From NCBI GenBank assembly GCA_015063655.1, contig SVTU01000056.1, positions 1 through 8,673 of the forward strand: a DNA stretch of 8,673 nt, in the 5' to 3' direction. Made by a program: the position numbers and the translations under genes. Numbering within the stretch: position 1 is the first letter of the stretch; the number at the start of each line of letters is the position of its first letter. Origin of the DNA: Oscillospiraceae bacterium. Its GTDB lineage: Bacteria > Bacillota > Clostridia > Oscillospirales > CAG-272. Under the pieces are notes generated by a model that made no database searches, was not told the origin of the DNA, and saw nothing but the letters and a program-made list of their open reading frames with translations. Below, piece after piece: positions 1 through 7,056 of this stretch.

Positions 1-418
1 CTATTCCTCGGCGGGATACGCAAGAGCAGGGCGTTCCGTGCCCATCATCGGCGAGATACGGGCGGGCTCCCCCATCATCACCAACGAGACGCTGCTCGGT
101 CATGAGCTGGCCGACGTAGAGGATGCCGATGAGTATTTTTATTTGCAGGTTCTAGGTGACAGCATGAAGAATATCGGCATGGTGCACGGGTCGCTTGTGC
201 TGTTTCGCAAGCAGCAATATGCCCAAAACGGAGACGTTGTGGCATGTCTTGTGGGCGGTGACAGTGCAACGGTCAAGCGGTTTGAGCGGCACGGGCGGCT
301 TGTTACGCTGTTGCCCGAAAACGAGGCCTACCACCCCATCGAGCTTACGACCGATGACTTTGAGGCGGGCGAGGCCCGCATTCTCGGCGTGGCCGTAGAG
401 GTCAAGATCAAGCTGTAA
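1..418 (+). CDS. lexA: LexA repressor, C-terminal autoprotease part (5' end outside window)
   Basis: This is the SOS-response repressor, a cytoplasmic DNA-binding protein that cleaves itself when stimulated by RecA filaments. The open frame enters from the left edge (first full codon at 2), so the winged-helix DNA-binding domain is missing from the window; the GTG at 38 is an internal codon, not a start. The self-cleavage dipeptide is Ala-Gly in EIRAG (codons at 62-67). The catalytic Ser lies in GDSMKNIG (codon 161-163) and the catalytic Lys in TVKRF (codon 275-277). Their 38-residue spacing is close to the 37 of E. coli LexA (Ser119/Lys156), and LLPEN follows as in that protein. Its stop is 11 nt before the ABC-F start, suggesting co-transcription. 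Other S24-family repressors are possible without the N-terminus, but the motif order and the C-terminus fit LexA best. Confidence 0.9.
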   Translation, partial: YSSAGYARAGRSVPIIGEIRAGSPIITNETLLGHELADVEDADEYFYLQVLGDSMKNIGMVHGSLVLFRKQQYAQNGDVVACLVGGDSATVKRFERHGRLVTLLPENEAYHPIELTTDDFEAGEARILGVAVEVKIKL

Positions 419-429
419 GCGGAGTATAT

Positions 430-2388
430 ATGATTTGTTTAAGTGTCAATAAGCTAACGGCGGCATACGGTGCCGACGTGCTGTTTTCCGATGCCTCCTT
501 TGCTCTGCAGGAGCAGGATCATGTGGGGATCATCGGTGTGAATGGGTGCGGAAAGTCCACCCTGCTTCGCCTTTTGCTCGGCGAGATAGAGCCGAGTGAG
601 GGCAGTGTGTTTATCTCTAAGGATAAAACGGTTGGCATTCTGCGCCAGGATTGCGCTCTTTCGCTCTCCGACGTAGAGAGCTGTGGCGAGGACGTAAGTG
701 CCATTGAGGTGATGTATCGTTCGTTTGACGAGCTGTGCCGTATGGAGCAGCGGCTGTCTGCGCTTTCCGAGGTACTATCACACCGTTCGTATGAGGACGG
801 CCGAAGCGAGGAATCGTATGCGGCGGAGTATACGGCGCTCAACGAGCAGTTTATACGGATGGGCGGTATGGAATTCAGAGGCCGCTGTGCCTCCACTCTG
901 ATGCGTATGGGCTTTGATGAGGATAGCCTGTACAGACCCTTTTCCTCGCTCAGCGGCGGTCAGCGCACCCGTCTTGCCATTTCCCGTGAGCTGTGCCGAG
1001 AGCCCGACATTTTGCTTCTCGACGAGCCGACCAACCATTTGGATACCGAAACACTCACGTGGCTTGAGGGATATTTGGCCTCGTATAAAAATTGCTTTCT
1101 CGTGATCTCGCACGACCGTTATTTTCTTGACCGTGTGACCAACAAAACTCTGTGCATGGAGAACGGGCGTGTGTCGCTCTATACGGGCGGATACACGCAG
1201 AGTGCCGAACAACGCCGCATCGACCGAGAGATCGCCGAGCGGCATTATCAAAATCAGCAAAGGGAGATCGCACGCCAGGAGGCGTATATTGCCCAGCAGA
1301 GGGCATGGAACCGAGAGCGCAACATCATTGCGGCCGAGAGCCGACAGAAGATGCTGGATAAGATGGAGCGATTGGAGAAGCCCAAGGAAGCCCCTCGCGG
1401 TATTCACATGCGCTTTGCCACCGCCCTGACCTCGGGAAACGAGGTGCTGAACGTTCGCAATCTGAGCTTTGGCTATCCCCAAAGCAGGTTGCTCATAGAG
1501 GATATGAGCGTTTCGGTCAGACGGGGAGATCGCTATTTTATCGTGGGTCCGAACGGATGCGGAAAGTCTACCCTGATCAAGCTGATCATCGGGCGGCTGT
1601 CGCCCATAGGCGGCTACGCGGAATTTGGCTACAACGTGCAGGTCGGATACTACGATCAGGAAAATCAAAATCTTACCGATAGCAATACTGTGCTGGATGA
1701 GCTTTGGAATGCCTATCCGAGGCTGACCGAAAACAAGGTGCGCTCCACCTTGGCGATGTTCCGCTTTACGGGAGATGACGTTTTCAAGAGTGTGCATATA
1801 CTCAGCGGAGGCGAGCGCGCTCGCCTGACACTTGCCAAGCTGATTCTCTCCGAAGTCAATCTGCTTGTGCTGGACGAGCCCACCAACCATTTGGATATCG
1901 ATTCAAGAGAAGCCCTTGAGGAGGCGTTGGAGAGCTTTGACGGTACGGTGCTGACGGTATCGCACGACCGTTACCTCATTGATAAGCTTGCTACCAAGAT
2001 TTTGGATATGACGCCCTCGGCCGACCGACGCTATACCGAGCTTGCCGTCTTGCATAAGGGGCAGGCGTATGGGGAGCTGTGTATTGACCGAGAGAGACGG
2101 GAGCAGCCGGGGCAGAATGCCTCGCCCGTGGGAAAGCCCCAAGAAGCGTCCACGCAGAAGGAGCAATATCTGCGCAACAAGCAGAATGCTGCCGAGCAAC
2201 GCAAGGAAAAGGCAAGGCGTGCTCGCCTTGAGAAGGAGATGCAGGCCTTGGAAGCGGAGCTTGAGCAGGCAGAGAAGGAGCTATGCGGCAGTGCCGCTAC
2301 CGATTACGTGCGAGCCTCGGAGCTTGACACCCGTATTCGGGAGATCGAGGATCGGCTTTTGGAGATATACGAGGAGCTTGAAACGTAA
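430..2388 (+). CDS. ABC-F family ATPase, YdiF-like (duplicated nucleotide-binding domains)
   Basis: A 652-residue soluble protein with two ATP-binding cassettes and no membrane segment; ABC-F proteins act on the ribosome (translation factors or antibiotic-resistance proteins). Domain 1 has Walker A at 36-44 (GVNGCGKST), signature LSGGQ at 174-178, Walker B with DEPTNHLD to residue 205, and the H-loop at His228. A charged, helical linker (about 245-335) corresponds to the P-site tRNA interaction motif. Domain 2 has Walker A at 373-381 (GPNGCGKST), LSGGE at 458-462, DEPTNHLD ending at 489, and His512. Residues about 75-150 form an arm-like insert, and about 570-652 is a Lys/Glu-rich coiled coil. 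Length, VLDELW and the tail match Bacillus YdiF. GGAG at 421-424, five bases before ATG, fixes the start. A resistance role cannot be judged from sequence alone, and the overall layout is housekeeping-like. Confidence 0.95.
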   Translation: MICLSVNKLTAAYGADVLFSDASFALQEQDHVGIIGVNGCGKSTLLRLLLGEIEPSEGSVFISKDKTVGILRQDCALSLSDVESCGEDVSAIEVMYRSFDELCRMEQRLSALSEVLSHRSYEDGRSEESYAAEYTALNEQFIRMGGMEFRGRCASTLMRMGFDEDSLYRPFSSLSGGQRTRLAISRELCREPDILLLDEPTNHLDTETLTWLEGYLASYKNCFLVISHDRYFLDRVTNKTLCMENGRVSLYTGGYTQSAEQRRIDREIAERHYQNQQREIARQEAYIAQQRAWNRERNIIAAESRQKMLDKMERLEKPKEAPRGIHMRFATALTSGNEVLNVRNLSFGYPQSRLLIEDMSVSVRRGDRYFIVGPNGCGKSTLIKLIIGRLSPIGGYAEFGYNVQVGYYDQENQNLTDSNTVLDELWNAYPRLTENKVRSTLAMFRFTGDDVFKSVHILSGGERARLTLAKLILSEVNLLVLDEPTNHLDIDSREALEEALESFDGTVLTVSHDRYLIDKLATKILDMTPSADRRYTELAVLHKGQAYGELCIDRERREQPGQNASPVGKPQEASTQKEQYLRNKQNAAEQRKEKARRARLEKEMQALEAELEQAEKELCGSAATDYVRASELDTRIREIEDRLLEIYEELET

Positions 2389-2391
2389 GGG

Positions 2392-2399
2392 AAAGGGGA
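2392..2399 (+). promoter_or_regulatory. Ribosome binding site that sets the start of the SGNH-like gene
   Basis: AAAGGGGA lies six bases before the ATG at 2405. It decides the start, because the reading frame stays open far upstream inside the ABC-F gene, where no comparable site precedes another start. The homologous N-terminus (MNILAIGNSFS) begins exactly here. Confidence 0.8.
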
Positions 2400-2404
2400 A
2401 CAAT

Positions 2405-3127
2405 ATGAATATTTTAGCGATAGGAAACAGCTTTTCGGAGGACGCCACACGGTATTTGCACGGTATTGCCCGAGCAAGAGGAGAGACGTTGTATGTGGCC
2501 AATCTCTACATAGGCGGGTGTAGCTTTGAGAAGCATTTTCGCAATTTTCACTCCGAGGGTAGGGTGTATGAGCTTCAGGTCAACGGTGTGAAAACGGGCT
2601 TTTACGTCTCCCTTAAGGAAGCCCTGCTCAACCGAGCGTGGGATTGCGTGACGCTTCAGCAGCAGAGTGCCGCTTCGACCTGCTTTGACACCTTTATGCC
2701 GTATCTTGCCGAGCTTTCGTCCTATATCCGTCGCTACGTTCCCCGTGCCAAGCAGATCCTGTTTCAGACGTGGGCGTACGAGAGGGACAGCGAGAAGCTG
2801 TTGAAGCTCAACGGCTATACAGAGCCTCGCCAAATGCTTGAGGATATCAAGGCAAGCTATGCTATGGCACAAGGAGAGATCGGTGCTGACGGCATCATAC
2901 GGGGCGGGGAGCTGTTCGATGCTATGCTCTCAAGCGGTATCGACCGCATTCACCGTGATACCTTTCATGCCACCCGTGGCCTAGGGAGGTATGCCCTGGC
3001 TCTGCTTTGGTATGCGAGCCTTACGGGTAACAGCGTGGTGGGCGATGCGTTTGACGATCTTGACGAGCCTATTACAGAGAAGGAGCGAGAGATCGCCATT
3101 GCTTGCGTGTCATCGCTTGTATCATAA
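2405..3127 (+). CDS. SGNH-hydrolase-like protein, DUF4886 type
   Basis: A 240-residue protein that resembles the DUF4886 branch of SGNH/GDSL esterases. It opens with a beta strand and the nucleophile block IGNSFSEDA (Ser9), followed by NLYIGGCSFEKH. The middle motif WDCVTLQQQS (79-88) and QTWAYE fit the oxyanion-side blocks. The last block is RDTFHATRGLGRYALALLWY with Asp185 and His188, the expected catalytic pair. There is no signal peptide or membrane segment, so it should be cytoplasmic, unlike many secreted family members. The substrate is unknown; an ester or acetyl group is the likely target by family. It starts 16 nt after the ABC-F stop and ends just before a strong hairpin, so it is probably the last gene of a lexA-ABC-F operon. 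The fold assignment is firm, but the activity is inferred. Confidence 0.85.
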   Translation: MNILAIGNSFSEDATRYLHGIARARGETLYVANLYIGGCSFEKHFRNFHSEGRVYELQVNGVKTGFYVSLKEALLNRAWDCVTLQQQSAASTCFDTFMPYLAELSSYIRRYVPRAKQILFQTWAYERDSEKLLKLNGYTEPRQMLEDIKASYAMAQGEIGADGIIRGGELFDAMLSSGIDRIHRDTFHATRGLGRYALALLWYASLTGNSVVGDAFDDLDEPITEKEREIAIACVSSLVS

Positions 3128-3173
3128 AACAAAGAAGGTGCTTTCCTGTATGCAGAAAAGCACCTTCTTTGTT
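3128..3173. terminator. Bidirectional intrinsic terminator between convergent operons
   Basis: A perfect 17-bp stem (AACAAAGAAGGTGCTTT paired with its complement at 3157-3173) surrounds a 12-base loop at 3145-3156. The A-rich left arm and T-rich right arm give a U-rich run at the 3' side in both directions. It begins immediately after the stop of the + strand SGNH-like gene. Its right end overlaps the stop codon (3172-3174) of the - strand phosphodiesterase, so one element closes both operons. Confidence 0.85.
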
Positions 3174-4467
3174 ATGCTAAAACCTCTTGAATGACCTCGC
3201 CCTGGGCATCTGGCAAGGACCAGCCCATCACGTGGGCTACGGTGACCGCCATGTCCACGGTGGGACGGCGAGGAATGCTGACACCTGCCTTAAAGTCAGG
3301 GCCGAACATCAGCATGCAGGGCTGAGGCCCTTTGTCGGGCAGGTAGCCGTGCGTGGCTCTGCCGAGACGGTAGTCCGAAAGGTCGTACGAGGTAAAGTAC
3401 GAATCGGAGATATTGCTACTGAAGGACGTAAATGAGTCAGACTCCAGCACAAAGGAGAAATCACCCGACAGATGCTCCTCTCTCTGTGCCTCTTGCTTGG
3501 TATAGCAACGCTCAAAGCCGTAGAGCTGAGAGGCGGCAGCCTCGCTAAAGAGGCGGTACACACGGTCATACAGCTCTTTGTCGTCGGGATCGGTCAGGAA
3601 CACCTGTGCCGAGGCACCCACGCCCTTGACGTAGGCACGGTAGCTTGTGGGCTTGCCGTTTTCGTCAAGCTCCATCAGGCCTTCACGGATCAGCAGCAGA
3701 TTGGGCTGAGCATAGCGCTTCATATCCATCTGACCGTGGTCGGAGGTGAAAATGAAATCGGTGTTGTCAAGCTCGCCGATCTCCTCCACGGCACGCACCA
3801 GCTTTTCGAGCCAGTAGTACGTGTAGTCCAGCTGCTCGGTAACGTATTCGTTAAATACGCCGTAGCTGTGCCGCAGGCCGTCAATGCCCGCAGGGTGCAG
3901 GACCAGCACGTCGGGCTGATACTTGAGAAGCATGTCACGTGCGCAGGCAAAGATAAACTCGTCGCAATAGGGGTGCTTGCGTTGATGCCCCTCTATGTAG
4001 TACAGATTGGGCTTGACGATCTCTTCGATCACCTGCTCGCTCGTGCCCATGCGGGCCAAGGCATCACAGAGCGGATCGTCCTCGGATTGCGACCAATATT
4101 CGGGGATATTGTAGTCAATGCTCGGGTCGTTGCCAAGCACGGGCCAAAACACGTTTGCCGTGGTACAGCCCGCCTCCTTGGCGGCGTCAAGCAGGGTCTT
4201 GGTGCGAATGGCACTGCGCTCCCAATTCCAGTCCTTGTTGCCGAATTCGTCTACCTCGTTGTTGTACAGGTGCGTCCGCTCGGGGTAAGCACCCGTGATC
4301 ATAGAGGCATGACAGCAGTAGGTGATGGAGGGGTAAGCCGTTTTTAAGGTCTCCACCATGCTGCCTTGCTCAATCAGACGGCGCATGGCGGGCTTGGTCT
4401 TCAAATAGTCCATATCCTCTCTGACGAGGGCATCGTTGGATACAATGATCAGCTTTCTTTTTTTCAT
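3172..4467 (-). CDS. Alkaline-phosphatase-superfamily phosphodiesterase / nucleotide pyrophosphatase
   Basis: A 431-residue protein of the type I phosphodiesterase/nucleotide pyrophosphatase family (PF01663), two-metal enzymes that hydrolyse phosphodiester or pyrophosphate bonds. All the metal and nucleophile positions can be placed: Asp12 in VSNDAL, the nucleophile Thr49 in YPSITYCCH, Asp197 and His201 in GIDGLRH, Asp244-His245 in SDHGQMD, and His373 in ATHGY. It should therefore be active. No signal peptide or membrane helix is seen, so a cytoplasmic enzyme is expected, in contrast to the exported eukaryotic NPPs. The substrate is not readable from sequence. The start is supported by an AGAGG site that overlaps the stop of the upstream UPF0210 gene, with a 9-nt intergenic gap. 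It is the last gene of the ACT-UPF0210 operon and ends in the shared terminator. Confidence 0.9.
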   Translation of the reverse strand: MKKRKLIIVSNDALVREDMDYLKTKPAMRRLIEQGSMVETLKTAYPSITYCCHASMITGAYPERTHLYNNEVDEFGNKDWNWERSAIRTKTLLDAAKEAGCTTANVFWPVLGNDPSIDYNIPEYWSQSEDDPLCDALARMGTSEQVIEEIVKPNLYYIEGHQRKHPYCDEFIFACARDMLLKYQPDVLVLHPAGIDGLRHSYGVFNEYVTEQLDYTYYWLEKLVRAVEEIGELDNTDFIFTSDHGQMDMKRYAQPNLLLIREGLMELDENGKPTSYRAYVKGVGASAQVFLTDPDDKELYDRVYRLFSEAAASQLYGFERCYTKQEAQREEHLSGDFSFVLESDSFTSFSSNISDSYFTSYDLSDYRLGRATHGYLPDKGPQPCMLMFGPDFKAGVSIPRRPTVDMAVTVAHVMGWSLPDAQGEVIQEVLA

Positions 4468-4476
4468 GTCAGCCTC

Positions 4477-5835
4477 TTAGTTTTTTAATGAATGAATGGG
4501 GGCAGGAATGCGGCCTCCTCGTGCAATAAAGTCGGCGCAGGAGTATTCGCTTACCTTCATAATGGGAGCATAGCCGAGCAGACCGCCAAAGGAAACGGAC
4601 TCGCCCACGCCCTTACCGTAGGCAGGAATGAGTCGGACAGCGGTGGTCTTGGTATTGGCCACACCGATGGAGATCTCGTCGGCAATGATACCGCAGATGG
4701 TGGAGGCGGGGGTATCGCCGGGAATGGCGATCATGTCAAGTCCCACGGAGCAGACGGCCGTCATAGCCTCGAGCTTTTCTAAGGAGAGCGCACCGATGGT
4801 CACGGCATCGATCATGCCCGCATCCTCAGAAACGGGAATGAAAGCACCCGAAAGGCCGCCCACGTGAGAGGAGGCCATCACACCGCCTTTTTTGACGGCG
4901 TCGTTGAGAAGCGCAAGTGCTGCCGTCGTGCCGTGCGTGCCGCAACGCTCAAGCCCCATGCCCTCAAGGATATGGGCCACCGAGTCGCCGATGGCAGGCG
5001 TGGGAGCGAGAGAAAGGTCAACGATACCGAAGGGAACACCCAGTCGGCGCGAAGCCTCGCTGGCGACCAGCTGACCCATACGGGTGATCTTAAAGGCAGT
5101 CTTCTTCACGGTTTCGGCAAGAGCAGAGAAGTCGCACTCGCCTGCACGCTTGATGGCAGAGGCCACCACACCGGGACCGGACACGCCCACGTTGATCACG
5201 GTTTCAGCCTCACCCACACCGTGGAAGGCACCCGCCATAAAGGGGTTGTCCTCGGGAACGTTGGCAAATACCACGAGCTTAGCACAGCCGATGGATTCGT
5301 TGTCACGGGTGAGATAAGCAGTTCTCTTGATGATATCGCCCATCATGGCCACGGCATCCATGTTGATGCCCGCCTTGGTGGAGGCAACGTTAACGGACGA
5401 GCACACACGCTCTGTTTCGGTCAGTGCCTCGGGGATGGACGTGATCAGATTTCTGGCATTCTCGGTAAAGCCCTTTTGCACAAGGGCAGAGTAGCCGCCG
5501 AGAAAGTTGATGCCAAGCTCGTGTGCAGCCTTGTCCAACGTTTTTGCGATCTTGACGTAATCCTCGGGGGTGTACTTGCCGCCCACCAGGGATATGGGGG
5601 TGACCGATACACGCTTGTTGATGATCGGAATGCCAAGCTCCTTTTCAATGTCACAGCCCACCGATACCAAATGCTCGGCCGTTCTTGTGACCTTGTCGTA
5701 GATCAGCCGGCAGGTGCGCTCGGTGCTTTCCGATGCACAGTCATACAGGGAAATGCCCATCGTGATCGTACGGATGTCAAGGTTTTCATCCTTGATCATG
5801 TTGATGGTTTCCAAAATATCATGCATATTGATCAT
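4477..5835 (-). CDS. UPF0210 / DUF711 family protein
   Basis: A 452-residue conserved protein of unknown function. Typical family blocks are present along the whole length: NLDIRTITMGISL near the start, NKRVSVTPISLVGG, CSSVNVASTKAGINM, DNPFMAGAFHGVGEAE, INVGVSGPGVV, FGIVDLSLAPTPAIGDSVA, GTHGTTAALALLNDAVKKGGVMASSHVGGLSGAFIPVSEDAGMI, and the characteristic C-terminus PAPIHSLKN. The family fold is related to glycyl-radical enzymes of the pyruvate formate-lyase type, but no glycyl-radical motif is evident, and a catalytic role is unproven. GAGG seven bases upstream supports the first ATG rather than the one three codons later. The partner ACT-domain gene lies immediately upstream, the arrangement known for this pair in Firmicutes, which suggests a small-molecule-regulated protein or complex. 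Confidence 0.95.
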   Translation of the reverse strand: MINMHDILETINMIKDENLDIRTITMGISLYDCASESTERTCRLIYDKVTRTAEHLVSVGCDIEKELGIPIINKRVSVTPISLVGGKYTPEDYVKIAKTLDKAAHELGINFLGGYSALVQKGFTENARNLITSIPEALTETERVCSSVNVASTKAGINMDAVAMMGDIIKRTAYLTRDNESIGCAKLVVFANVPEDNPFMAGAFHGVGEAETVINVGVSGPGVVASAIKRAGECDFSALAETVKKTAFKITRMGQLVASEASRRLGVPFGIVDLSLAPTPAIGDSVAHILEGMGLERCGTHGTTAALALLNDAVKKGGVMASSHVGGLSGAFIPVSEDAGMIDAVTIGALSLEKLEAMTAVCSVGLDMIAIPGDTPASTICGIIADEISIGVANTKTTAVRLIPAYGKGVGESVSFGGLLGYAPIMKVSEYSCADFIARGGRIPAPIHSLKN

Positions 5836-5844
5836 GGCGTGACC

Positions 5845-6114
5845 TCAGATTCTGTGCATGGAGTTAAAAATATCCTCGTGCATGGCTCGGATATCCAAAT
5901 TGTTAGCCTCGCCCAGCGTGCGCATGGTGTCCACCATGTCGGTGAAGGGCACAGAGAGATCGGAAATGTTGACGACCATGATCATGGCAAAGTATTCCTT
6001 GAGAACGCTTTGCGAGATCTCCTCGATATTGGCGCCAAGCTCGGCGCATTTGGCGGAGACGGTTGCAATGATACCCTTGCAGTCGTGACCGACAACCGTA
6101 ATAACAGCTTTCAT
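5845..6114 (-). CDS. ACT domain-containing protein, UPF0237 family
   Basis: An 89-residue protein made of a single ACT domain, a fold that usually binds amino acids or similar small ligands. The N-terminal strand MKAVITVVGHDCKGIIATVSAKCAELGANIEEISQ is typical, with the ligand-side glycine in the DxxGI turn. The start was placed at 6114 rather than at the in-frame ATG 11 codons upstream (6147) for two reasons: family members begin MKAxITVVG, and a GAGGT site sits six bases before this ATG. The longer version would also begin inside a UTR hairpin. UPF0237 and UPF0210 genes are recurrently adjacent, so this is probably the sensory partner of the next gene, whose start is 9 nt past this stop. The ligand is unknown. 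Confidence 0.92.
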   Translation of the reverse strand: MKAVITVVGHDCKGIIATVSAKCAELGANIEEISQSVLKEYFAMIMVVNISDLSVPFTDMVDTMRTLGEANNLDIRAMHEDIFNSMHRI

Positions 6115-6119
6115 ATGAT

Positions 6120-6124
6120 ACCTC
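6120..6124 (-). promoter_or_regulatory. Ribosome binding site that sets the ACT-protein start
   Basis: GAGGT on the - strand lies six bases before the ATG at 6114. The upstream in-frame ATG at 6147 has no such site and sits within the 5' UTR hairpin, so this site decides between the 89- and 100-residue versions. Confidence 0.75.
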
Positions 6125-6132
6125 GTGTTCGT

Positions 6133-6147
6133 ATGCGCAGGGCGCAT
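6133..6147 (-). repeat. 5' UTR inverted repeat of the ACT-UPF0210 operon
   Basis: ATGCGC and GCGCAT form a 6-bp, GC-rich stem with a three-base loop. It lies between the predicted transcription start (about 6156) and the ribosome site at 6120-6124. It is too short and lacks a following U run, so it is not a terminator. It may be an operator half-site pair or a mild translational element; the role is inferred. Confidence 0.45.
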
Positions 6148-6162
6148 GTAATGTTATCCCTC

Positions 6163-6191
6163 ATTATAGCATCTTTTGCGCAAAAAATCAA
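6163..6191 (-). promoter_or_regulatory. Sigma-A type promoter of the ACT-UPF0210-phosphodiesterase operon
   Basis: On the - strand, TTGATT (6186-6191) and a perfect TATAAT (6163-6168) are separated by exactly 17 bases, and TGC directly before the -10 box makes an extended -10. Transcription should start near 6156, leaving a leader of about 40 nt. The spacer contains the 12-bp palindrome TTTTGCGCAAAA (6174-6185), suggesting a repressor or activator site. Confidence 0.8.
6174..6185. promoter_or_regulatory. Perfect 12-bp palindrome in the promoter spacer (candidate operator)
   Basis: TTTTGCGCAAAA is perfectly self-complementary and lies wholly between the -35 and -10 boxes. Its core TGCGCA recurs at 6134-6139, downstream of the transcription start. 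The position is ideal for a dimeric regulator that blocks RNA polymerase, but no regulator is encoded nearby and binding is only inferred. Confidence 0.4.
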
Positions 6192-6218
6192 GCACTTAGC
6201 AAAAGAATTCATAAGAAA

Positions 6219-6250
6219 AAGGCTGTCCTGCGCCACGGCGAGACAGCCTT
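6219..6250 (-). terminator. Intrinsic terminator of the amino-acid ABC transporter operon
   Basis: AAGGCTGTC at 6219-6227 pairs with GACAGCCTT at 6242-6250, with a short extra stem (CGC/GCG) in the loop. Read on the - strand, the stem is followed by TTTTTCTTAT, a good U run, 16 bases after the ATPase stop codon. A T run on the + strand side (6254-6259) could stop antisense transcription, but no + strand gene precedes it. Confidence 0.85.
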
Positions 6251-6265
6251 CGGTTTTTTGAAGCG

Positions 6266-7054
6266 TTAAAAGCTTTCCAAGGACTTGGAAAGGAACGCCT
6301 GCGTAACGGGGGAGACGGGGTGATCAAAGACCTGCTCGGGTGTTCCCATTTCCTCGATCACACCATCGGCCATGAAGATGATCTTGTCCGCCACGTTCTT
6401 GGCAAACTCCATCTCGTGGGTGACCACGATCATGGTGCGGCCATCGCTCTTCAGATCCCGAATGACCTTAAGCACCTCGCCCGTCAGCTCGGGGTCAAGT
6501 GCCGAGGTCGGCTCATCAAAGCAGAGGATCTCGGGGGAGAGGGCCAGCGCACGGGCAATAGCCACACGCTGCTGCTGTCCGCCCGATAGCTCACACGGGT
6601 AAGAGGATATCTTCTCGGATAAGCCCACCTTGGCGATCAGAGACAGAGCCTCGCTCTTGATCTGCTCGGCCTTCTCCTTGAGGGCGGCCTTGTCGGGCTT
6701 ACCCTCCTTGGCACGCAGCATGGGTGCTAAGGTAACGTTCTCCAGCACGGTGTACTGAGGGAACAGATTAAAGGACTGAAAGACCAACCCGAAGTGCAGA
6801 CGCATATTGCGGATGTCGGCATCCTTCATGGAAGGGAAGGTGGTGGCATCAAAAACGGCAGTGCCGTCGATGGTGATGCTTCCCGTATCGGCTGTTTCAA
6901 GGAAGTTGAGGCAGCGCAACAGGGTCGTTTTGCCGCTTCCCGACGAGCCGATGATGGCAACGACCTCTCCTTGCTCCATCGAAAAATCGATGCCGCGCAG
7001 GACCTCGGTCTTGCCAAAGCTCTTCGTAATATTCGTAACCTCAAAATATGCCAT
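6266..7054 (-). CDS. Polar amino-acid ABC transporter, ATP-binding protein (GlnQ/HisP family)
   Basis: A 262-residue ATPase that powers uptake of a polar amino acid through the neighbouring permease. Walker A is at 36-44 (GSSGSGKTT), the Q-loop Gln93 in VFQSFNLFPQYTVLENV, the signature LSGGQQQR at 156-163, Walker B with FDEPTSALDPE (179-189), and the H-loop His213 in VTHEME. Length and motif spellings are those of the PAAT (polar amino acid) family, and no residue is missing. It lies 2 nt after the permease stop, and its ribosome site (AAGGTG) is inside the permease 3' end, so translation is probably coupled. Residues about 115-135 form a slightly longer charged insert than in GlnQ of enteric bacteria. 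It is the last gene of the operon before the terminator. Confidence 0.95.
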   Translation of the reverse strand: MAYFEVTNITKSFGKTEVLRGIDFSMEQGEVVAIIGSSGSGKTTLLRCLNFLETADTGSITIDGTAVFDATTFPSMKDADIRNMRLHFGLVFQSFNLFPQYTVLENVTLAPMLRAKEGKPDKAALKEKAEQIKSEALSLIAKVGLSEKISSYPCELSGGQQQRVAIARALALSPEILCFDEPTSALDPELTGEVLKVIRDLKSDGRTMIVVTHEMEFAKNVADKIIFMADGVIEEMGTPEQVFDHPVSPVTQAFLSKSLESF

Positions 7055-7056
7055 AT

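Noticed and set aside
778..1890. A 370-codon open frame on the - strand inside the ABC-F gene
   Set aside because: It is antisense to conserved ATPase motifs, has no ribosome site worth noting and no family resemblance.
430..2388. An antibiotic-resistance ABC-F protein (Vga/Lsa/Optr-like)
   Set aside because: Length, linker and C-terminal coiled coil fit YdiF-type housekeeping members better, and no mobile element or resistance context is present.
3472..4347. A 291-codon open frame on the + strand opposite the phosphodiesterase
   Set aside because: It is antisense to all the metal-binding motifs of a clear enzyme. Its hydrophobic look comes from reversed codons.
6115..6147. The 11-codon N-terminal extension of the ACT protein (start at 6147)
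   Set aside because: Family members start at MKAVITVVG, the GAGGT site serves the ATG at 6114, and the extension lies in the leader hairpin.
4864..6261. A 465-codon open frame on the + strand, antisense to UPF0210 and the ACT gene
   Set aside because: It lies almost wholly opposite two firmly identified genes, is His/Gly-rich with no recognisable domain, and overlaps the promoter and terminator of the opposite strand. It is a by-product of codon bias.
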